A stretch of 17,724 nucleotides of DNA from Deltaproteobacteria bacterium UBA5329. Its GTDB lineage: Bacteria; Desulfobacterota; Syntrophorhabdia; Syntrophorhabdales; Syntrophorhabdaceae. Of this stretch, positions 13,013 through 17,724 are shown piece after piece (position 1 is the stretch's first letter; each line of letters starts with the position of its first letter). The DNA lies in assembly GCA_002408185.1 (NCBI GenBank), contig DHQV01000111.1, forward strand, positions 39,531-57,254, written 5' to 3'. The notes beneath the pieces are model-generated. The model saw only the letters and a program-made list of their open reading frames with translations, had not been told where the DNA came from and made no database searches. The position numbers and the translations under genes were made by a program.

Positions 13013-14521
13013 TTATTCCTGGAAAGCTTCGAGCCTCTGCCGCCTCAAGGGATGCCGAAGTTTTTTCAGCGCCTTGGCTTCGATCTGGCGGATGCGTTCG
13101 CGGGTCAATCCGAAAGCCTCACCCACTTCTTCCAGAGTGTAATCGGTTGCCTCGCCGATACCGAGCCGCATCCTGATAACCTTTTCTTCCCTCGGCGTAA
13201 GGGTCGCCAAAACCTGGTCTATCTCGTCTTTAAGCGAATGCCCGATGAATTCCGCCAGAGGCGAAGGGGCTTGCGGGTCTGCAATGAGATCACCGAGCCT
13301 CGATTCATCATCTCCTATCGGTGATTCGATCGACACGGTCCCGCCAGAGACTTTCATGATCTTTCTCACCTTCTCGACCGGAAGGCCGGCTTTGTGTGAG
13401 ATATCCTCAATGTCCGGGTTTTCTCCAGATTCCTGAAAAAGGGCCGCAGAAGCCTTACTTATCTTATTTTTCGTTTCCAGCACATGGACCGGCACCCTGA
13501 TCGTCCGTCCGCAATCTGCAATTGCCCTCGTTATGGCCTGCCGTATCCACCAGGTCGAGTATGTCGAGAATTTGTAACCTTTCTGGTAATCGTATTTCTC
13601 GGCGGCCTTCATGAGCCCCATATTCCCTTCCTGGACAAGGTCAAGAAATGAAAGCCCGCGGTTCTGGTACTTCCTGGCTATATTGATAACAAGCCTCAAG
13701 TTTGCCTGAACGAGCCTGTTCCTGACGGTCTTCAGCCCATTTTCGATCTCGCCGAGCTCGATCAGTCTCCGCTGTATGGCGGCCGCTTCCCTGCGATCCA
13801 TCGACTTCATCTGATGCGTGATCTTCCTGATTATCTCTACAATGGTTTTCTTGTTAAGCTTGAGATCGAGCAGGCCTTTTTCCGTCTTTTCACTTATTTT
13901 TTGAAGATCTTGGGCCAATCTCTTTTTATCCGGCTTGCTGGCGCCTGCCAACGCCGTCTTGATTTCCCGTATCTTCGCATGAAGGTTCTTTAACGTATTG
14001 ATGGACGATACGATGGCTTTTCTATACTTCTCCTCGTCGTTTTGCGTGAGGTCCATCTCATAAATGTTGATCACGTCTGTTATGTTTATGGCGTGCGCCT
14101 TTAATTGCCGGCCGATCCAAAAAAGCTCATCGATCGCTTCGGGCATATCGAACACTATCTTTATTGCTTTTCTCTCGGCCTCTTCGATTTTCTGGGCTAT
14201 CTGTAATTCTTCATCCGGCGTGAGCAGGGACACGTGTCCCATATCTTTTAAATATGCCCAGACTATATTATCCGAATTCTCTGAAGGTGTCCTGTCATCT
14301 TCTTCGAGGTCGTCCCTCGCTTCTTTTTCTGTACTGGCTTTCCTTTGAATTGTTTCAACAAGATCGACCTCCGATTCTGAAACAAAATCAAATTCTTCAT
14401 CGCCGTCATCAGAAAAGCTTCTCTTCCGACTAAGACACTCGTCAGTATCATCAGAGCCAAAAAAATCCTTCTCAGTCCCGCTTTCCAGTAAATCCTTTAC
14501 TTTCGTACTATTTGTTGCCAT
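13013..14521 (-). CDS. rpoD: RNA polymerase sigma factor RpoD (sigma-70, group 1 like)
   Basis: A sigma-70 factor of 502 residues from the ATG at 14521, which has GGGAG seven bases upstream; a TTG two codons earlier is too close to that site. Regions in order: an acidic, low-complexity N-terminus (to ~80) with no recognisable region 1.1; region 1.2 (AYLKDMGHVSLLTPDEELQIAQKI); a non-conserved helical insert (~120-265) typical of primary sigmas; region 2 with NLRLVINIARKYQNRGLSFLD and YKFSTYSTWWIRQAITRAIA (contacts the -10 element); region 3; and region 4.2 helix-turn-helix LEEVGEAFGLTRERIRQIEA binding -35. The insert favours the housekeeping sigma, although the absence of region 1.1 and of an adjacent dnaG leaves a paralogue possible. 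It is driven by the promoter at 14644-14672. Confidence 0.9.
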   Translation of the reverse strand: MATNSTKVKDLLESGTEKDFFGSDDTDECLSRKRSFSDDGDEEFDFVSESEVDLVETIQRKASTEKEARDDLEEDDRTPSENSDNIVWAYLKDMGHVSLLTPDEELQIAQKIEEAERKAIKIVFDMPEAIDELFWIGRQLKAHAINITDVINIYEMDLTQNDEEKYRKAIVSSINTLKNLHAKIREIKTALAGASKPDKKRLAQDLQKISEKTEKGLLDLKLNKKTIVEIIRKITHQMKSMDRREAAAIQRRLIELGEIENGLKTVRNRLVQANLRLVINIARKYQNRGLSFLDLVQEGNMGLMKAAEKYDYQKGYKFSTYSTWWIRQAITRAIADCGRTIRVPVHVLETKNKISKASAALFQESGENPDIEDISHKAGLPVEKVRKIMKVSGGTVSIESPIGDDESRLGDLIADPQAPSPLAEFIGHSLKDEIDQVLATLTPREEKVIRMRLGIGEATDYTLEEVGEAFGLTRERIRQIEAKALKKLRHPLRRQRLEAFQE

Positions 14522-14579
14522 GCTCAATCTCCCAAAATTAGAAAATCTTCCCTGATCTAAAACTGATAACTACTGATTT

Positions 14580-14616
14580 TAAAAAGGAAAGAGCAGGCTA
14601 AAATACTTCAGCCTGC
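14580..14616 (-). terminator. Terminator-like hairpin in the rpoD leader (possible attenuator)
   Basis: On the minus strand GCAGGCT (14616-14610), a 10-base loop and AGCCTGC (14599-14593) form a 7-bp stem followed by TCTTTCCTTTTT. It lies downstream of the rpoD promoter and about 60 bases before the rpoD ATG, so it would cut rpoD transcripts short if it terminates. The T tract is interrupted by CC, so efficiency may be partial. Confidence 0.6.
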
Positions 14617-14637
14617 CTTCATCGACTCACTCTTCAC
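14608..14637 (-). CDS. Possible 9-codon leader peptide before rpoD
   Basis: GTG at 14637 opens MKSESMKAG, ending with TGA inside the left arm of the leader hairpin. The GTG coincides with the predicted transcription start (7 bases after the -10), so it would be leaderless; an internal ATG at 14622 is the alternative. It is tiny and lacks a ribosome site, and is listed because a ribosome stopping there would cover the hairpin arm. Confidence 0.2.
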   Translation of the reverse strand: MKSESMKAG

Positions 14638-14643
14638 AAAGTG

Positions 14644-14672
14644 ATTATAGCATACAACGTAAATAATTTCAA
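14644..14672 (-). promoter_or_regulatory. Strong sigma-70 promoter of rpoD
   Basis: On the minus strand TTGAAA (14672-14667), a 17-base spacer and a perfect TATAAT (14649-14644) preceded by TGC (extended -10). The start is predicted near 14637. The rpoD leader is then about 115 bases long and contains the hairpin at 14593-14616. Confidence 0.85.
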
Positions 14673-14868
14673 TAGTCAAAATATTTGCGATTGTTCCTGC
14701 CGCTTTATTAATAATGTGGCGTGGGTATAACGGACAGGACCGTGAGAGGCGGACCTTACGGGGCACAACACCACGACGGGGCCGCAACATCGTCCGCCCA
14801 TGATATCATAACGGACCGCAAAACAGCAACGTATTTTTGTTCAAGGCCACAGACGCCTTTCGGCGGGC
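14673..14868. other. Non-coding stretch with a nested palindrome (14792-14816)
   Basis: No convincing gene. GTCCG (14792-14796) and CGGAC (14812-14816) flank the perfect palindrome ATGATATCAT (14800-14809). CGGACC-type words recur around it (14751-14756, 14812-14817). Near 14851-14862 a short CGCC/GGCG hairpin with a 4-base loop follows the stop of the spermidine-synthase-like gene, but without a T tract. This lies between that gene and the rpoD promoter and may hold an operator. Confidence 0.4.
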
Positions 14869-16341
14869 CTACATGCTTCTATACTTATAATACTCGACCG
14901 GAGCATGGTCGTCGGTTATCAGCGGCATATCCAGAACGATCCGTTCCTTCCACACGGATCGAAGATAGCCGTTCAATTCCCTGTCCGCTGATTCAAACGA
15001 CGGCTCCCTGGCGTTCTTAAGGGCTATGAGAATGATGTTCTGAGACTCGTAGCTATTCTCGGCGTTGACGCGAAAAACATATACATACGGGAAATACTTT
15101 TTATATGTAGCGATTTCAGCGCGGAGAAATTCACCTTTTTTCCCATTGATCGCCGAGATTATGTTGTGAATTACCAGTCCATCATTATTAAGGGCCGCAT
15201 ACATTTTTTCAACCGCTTCGCTGGTAGCAAGCTGATAGGGAACCGAATTGAACGAGTTGAACGCATCGCTGTAGATGACATCGTATTTCTTTTTATTCCT
15301 GTTCAGGAATGTCCGTGCATCCTCGTGAAATATCTTCAGCCGGGCATTATCGTATAACCCGAAATACTTTCGCGCGATCCTTGTCATTCCGGGATCGATC
15401 TCCACGACGTCCATGGTTGAATTCGAGAATTTCTTTAAAAAATCCTTGGGATACGAATAGCCGCAGCCCCCGATCATCAAGGCGGTATCGATGTTGGGAT
15501 TGAAATGTTTCGCCAGACGAAAATATTTCGTATATCTGAAAACCAGTTCAGCGTCATTGAGGTACATGGCCGATTGCGCGGCAAAAGGGTCTGTATACAA
15601 GACCACCATGGGCTTCGCGACCCCGGTCTCATAATTTATCCAGACCTTATTGTAAGGGGTATCGATATCTATCATGCCCTTTTTTGTAAAGAACCCATGG
15701 ACATTCCCGAAAAAGACCAAAGCCAAAAAAAAGCAAATGAGGACCGTCTTCGTTTTAAAAAACGCTTTCCAGCTTGCCATCATCGACAGGCCCAGTAAAA
15801 CGACGGCCATAAAAAACAATATTTTCGTGGTACCGAAAAACGGGATTATAAAGAACCCTGCCGAAAAAGTCCCGGCAATGCTGCCGATGGTCGAGATGGC
15901 GTAGAGATTGCCGACCGTTGAAGCAGAGCTTTCCAGGCTTTTCATCCGTAATTTTACTGAAAAGGGTGATATCATCCCCAGCAGGATGCTGGCCGGGGCA
16001 AACAAAAACAAAGAGGCGAGAAGAGCGGTATATTCCGACCGTATGTTGAATAACGCAACGAATTCTAAAACAACATGCTTCGTAAAGACCGTAAGCCCGA
16101 TAAAGAGCGCGGCAAGAAACAGGATCCCCGAAAAAAAATGCCATTCGGCCCTCCTGTCGGCCAGTCTCCCACCCAGATAATAACCCAGGCTCAAGGCTCC
16201 AAGGATCACCCCGATCAAACTGCTCCAGACATATAATGAGGTCCCGACGTACGGCGATATGAGCCGTGATCCAACCAGTTCATAGACCATCACAATAGCG
16301 CCGGAAATAAAAACGATGCATTCCAATACGTATCTTTTCAT
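14869..16341 (-). CDS. Membrane-fused spermidine/spermine synthase-family protein
   Basis: A 490-residue two-part protein. The N-terminal half has about seven membrane segments (first VLECIVFISGAIVMVYELVG), as in fused MFS/spermidine-synthase proteins. The C-terminal half is a Rossmann methyltransferase-like spermidine synthase domain: GGCGYSY (291-297) for the nucleotide-binding glycine loop, VEIDP with Glu314, HEDAR with Asp341, and YDVIYSDAFNS with Asp359. True aminopropyl transfer is uncertain, since the usual polyamine-site sequence is not evident. The start is the ATG at 16341 with GGGGAGG just upstream; an in-frame ATG at 16392 is rejected because it lies inside the promoter. It is probably monocistronic. 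Confidence 0.87.
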   Translation of the reverse strand: MKRYVLECIVFISGAIVMVYELVGSRLISPYVGTSLYVWSSLIGVILGALSLGYYLGGRLADRRAEWHFFSGILFLAALFIGLTVFTKHVVLEFVALFNIRSEYTALLASLFLFAPASILLGMISPFSVKLRMKSLESSASTVGNLYAISTIGSIAGTFSAGFFIIPFFGTTKILFFMAVVLLGLSMMASWKAFFKTKTVLICFFLALVFFGNVHGFFTKKGMIDIDTPYNKVWINYETGVAKPMVVLYTDPFAAQSAMYLNDAELVFRYTKYFRLAKHFNPNIDTALMIGGCGYSYPKDFLKKFSNSTMDVVEIDPGMTRIARKYFGLYDNARLKIFHEDARTFLNRNKKKYDVIYSDAFNSFNSVPYQLATSEAVEKMYAALNNDGLVIHNIISAINGKKGEFLRAEIATYKKYFPYVYVFRVNAENSYESQNIILIALKNAREPSFESADRELNGYLRSVWKERIVLDMPLITDDHAPVEYYKYRSM

Positions 16342-16363
16342 TGTCCTCCCCGATCGATCGAAA

Positions 16364-16392
16364 ATTGTATCAATATTGAGGTCATTATTCAA
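16364..16392 (-). promoter_or_regulatory. Promoter of the spermidine-synthase-like gene
   Basis: On the minus strand TTGAAT (16392-16387), a 17-base spacer and TACAAT (16369-16364). The start near 16357 puts the GGGGAGG ribosome site right at the beginning of the message, which fixes the start codon at 16341. Confidence 0.75.
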
Positions 16393-16574
16393 TCCGCGCG
16401 GGCCTTAAATGCACAGGGGCAATCTGAAGGATATATCATACAATTGCTGTATGGAAATCTGTACAAAAACTGGCAACGCTGAAATTTTGTATGTGCAAAT
16501 CGCCAGGCATTCCCATGGGATATGCGCTTAGATCCGGTGGCGCGTGTTTTGCTTACAGGTATACTTGGGGGATC

Positions 16575-16604
16575 GATAAGAAAGAACCCCATTTTTCTCT
16601 TATC
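16575..16604 (+). promoter_or_regulatory. Hairpin in the mreB leader
   Basis: GATAAGA (16575-16581) pairs with TCTTATC (16598-16604), with further A/T pairs inside around a CCCCA loop. It lies 25 bases before the mreB start. There is no T tract long enough to call a terminator. The rest of 16393-16629 shows no gene and no clear mreB promoter. Confidence 0.35.
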
Positions 16605-16629
16605 TTCAAAATACGTCAAGGGGCAATGC

Positions 16630-17670
16630 ATGTTCAACCCAATCCTTCATTTCATGGCGAAAGACCTGGCGATCGATCTCGGAACTGCAAATACACTGGT
16701 ATATGTCAAAGGAAAAGGGATCATCGCGGATGAGCCGTCTGTAGTGGCTGTACACAGAGATTCCCGCGGTGCAAAAAAGGTCATTGCTGTCGGCAATGAT
16801 GCAAAGAACATGCTGGGGAAGACACCCGGGAACATAGACGCGATACGTCCTTTGAGGGACGGGGTTATAGCCGATTTCGAAATAACGGAGGCAATGCTTA
16901 AATATTTCATCCAGAAAGCGAACGGCAGGAAGTCCCGCGCCCGGCCGAGGATCGTCATCTCAGTGCCGTCATGCATCACGCCGGTGGAGAAAAGGGCGGT
17001 CAAAGAATCCGCCGAATCGGGAGGGGCGAAAGAGGTGTATCTTATCGAACAACCGATGGCCGCGGCGATAGGAGCAGGCCTTCCCATAACAGAGCCGAAC
17101 GGCAGCATGATCGTCGATATCGGGGGCGGTACGACAGAGGTCGCCGTTATCAGCCTTGCCGGCATCGTATACTGTAATTCGGTCAAGGCTGCCGGCGATA
17201 AGATCGATCTGGCCATAATCCAATATATCAAGAGAAAACATAATCTCCTCATCGGCGAGCGGACTGCGGAGATGATCAAGATCAACCTGGGCTCGGCCTA
17301 TCCAGACCCTGACGAAGAGAGGATCACCATGGAGATAAAAGGCCGGGATCTGGTCGGAGGCACGCCCAACACCCTGGAGGTCTCGTCGGCGGAGATACGG
17401 CAGGCTATTTCTGACCCTGTAAAGGCTATTGTGGAAGCGATAAGGATCGCCCTGGAAAGGACCCCGCCCGAACTCGCAGGGGATATCGTCGACAAAGGCA
17501 TCGTCATGAGCGGTGGGGGTGCGATGCTCAAAAACATTGACGTTCTCATTAAGGAAACCAGCAGACTGCCGGTTTCCGTCGCAGGAAACCCGACGACAGC
17601 AGTCTGCGAAGGGGCAGGAAAGGCGCTCGACGAGGTGAAACTGCTCAGGGAGATCGCGTCGTACATCTGA
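16630..17670 (+). CDS. mreB: Rod-shape-determining protein MreB
   Basis: A bacterial actin that organises lateral cell-wall synthesis at the inner membrane. The 346-residue length is normal. It has phosphate-1 AIDLGTANTLVY (14-25), GVIADFEITEAML, IEQPMAAAIGAGLP (139-152), phosphate-2 VDIGGGTTEVAVI (162-174, Asp163) and adenosine motif SGGGAML (294-300). The N-terminus MFNPILHF is a plausible membrane-binding amphipathic segment. The start is the ATG at 16630 with AAGGGG upstream; longer in-frame starts from 16522 add a stretch unlike MreB. Gln141 replaces the second Glu of the usual IEEP motif. No mreC follows within the 54 remaining bases, so this may be a solitary mreB. Confidence 0.95.
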   Translation: MFNPILHFMAKDLAIDLGTANTLVYVKGKGIIADEPSVVAVHRDSRGAKKVIAVGNDAKNMLGKTPGNIDAIRPLRDGVIADFEITEAMLKYFIQKANGRKSRARPRIVISVPSCITPVEKRAVKESAESGGAKEVYLIEQPMAAAIGAGLPITEPNGSMIVDIGGGTTEVAVISLAGIVYCNSVKAAGDKIDLAIIQYIKRKHNLLIGERTAEMIKINLGSAYPDPDEERITMEIKGRDLVGGTPNTLEVSSAEIRQAISDPVKAIVEAIRIALERTPPELAGDIVDKGIVMSGGGAMLKNIDVLIKETSRLPVSVAGNPTTAVCEGAGKALDEVKLLREIASYI

Positions 17671-17685
17671 CAGACGGCGGGCTTA

Positions 17686-17700
17686 GGTCTCATGTCTCAA
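17686..17700. repeat. 15-bp repeat, copy 2 (inverted relative to 3846)
   Basis: GGTCTCATGTCTCAA is the exact reverse complement of the sequence upstream of miaB. It starts 15 bases after the mreB stop, in non-coding sequence. Confidence 0.5.
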
Positions 17701-17724
17701 ATGTGACATACTCACGGGATCGAG

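Noticed and set aside
14608..14790. Minus-strand 60-codon frame upstream of rpoD
   Set aside because: It runs through the rpoD promoter and has no ribosome site; only its last nine codons are downstream of the transcription start.
16342..16392. N-terminal extension of the spermidine-synthase-like protein (start at 16392)
   Set aside because: A TTGAAT-17-TACAAT promoter and the GGGGAGG site lie within it, so the ATG at 16341 is the start.
16522..16629. N-terminal extension of MreB from 16522
   Set aside because: It adds 36 residues unlike any MreB and has no ribosome site; ATG 16630 gives the normal length.

Overview
This is an ordinary bacterial chromosome segment, moderately GC-rich by eye, carrying mostly housekeeping genes. 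No phage, IS transposase or CRISPR array is visible. The gene set (rplU-rpmA-obgE, tRNA-Pro(GGG)-surE, miaB-DUF151, a short PHP protein next to hisC, YkgJ family, MreB), together with an archaeal-type fructose-bisphosphate aldolase/phosphatase and a probable selenoprotein thioredoxin, suggests an anaerobic, possibly syntrophic, member of the Desulfobacterota (former Deltaproteobacteria) or a nearby phylum. That placement is inference from gene content only.

Layout. 1-1474 (minus): promoter, rplU, rpmA and obgE, with obgE running off the left edge. 1514-3574 (plus): promoter, tRNA-Pro(GGG), surE and an FBP aldolase/phosphatase that overlaps surE by ATGA, then a terminator. 3586-3765: degenerate REP-like repeats. 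3872-7422 (plus): miaB, DUF151 nuclease-like gene, PHP phosphatase-like gene, hisC. 7470-11149 (minus): promoter, a 23-codon small ORF coupled to a YkgJ cysteine-cluster gene, a GspE/PilB-type ATPase with an N-terminal cyclic-nucleotide-binding domain, then metX. 11288-11758 (plus): a TrxC-type thioredoxin read through two in-frame TGA codons. 11855-12257: shared terminator and an HU gene (minus) with a long Lys/Ala tail. 12589-14672 (minus): rpoD-type sigma factor behind a strong promoter and a leader with a terminator-like hairpin, followed by an uncharacterised gene. 14869-16392 (minus): membrane-fused spermidine-synthase-like gene with a clear promoter. 16630-17670 (plus): mreB.

The most interesting locus is the thioredoxin. 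One TGA sits exactly at the first cysteine of the redox motif (W-TGA-G-H-C). The second sits two residues before the cis-proline (V-R-TGA-V-P), where human thioredoxin 1 has Cys73. Apart from these codons the reading frame is intact and full length, so a two-selenocysteine thioredoxin explains it better than decay. The other notable items are the cyclic-nucleotide-binding pilus/secretion ATPase fusion, the rpoD leader, the coupled small ORF, the HU tail and an MreB with Gln at a conserved Glu position.
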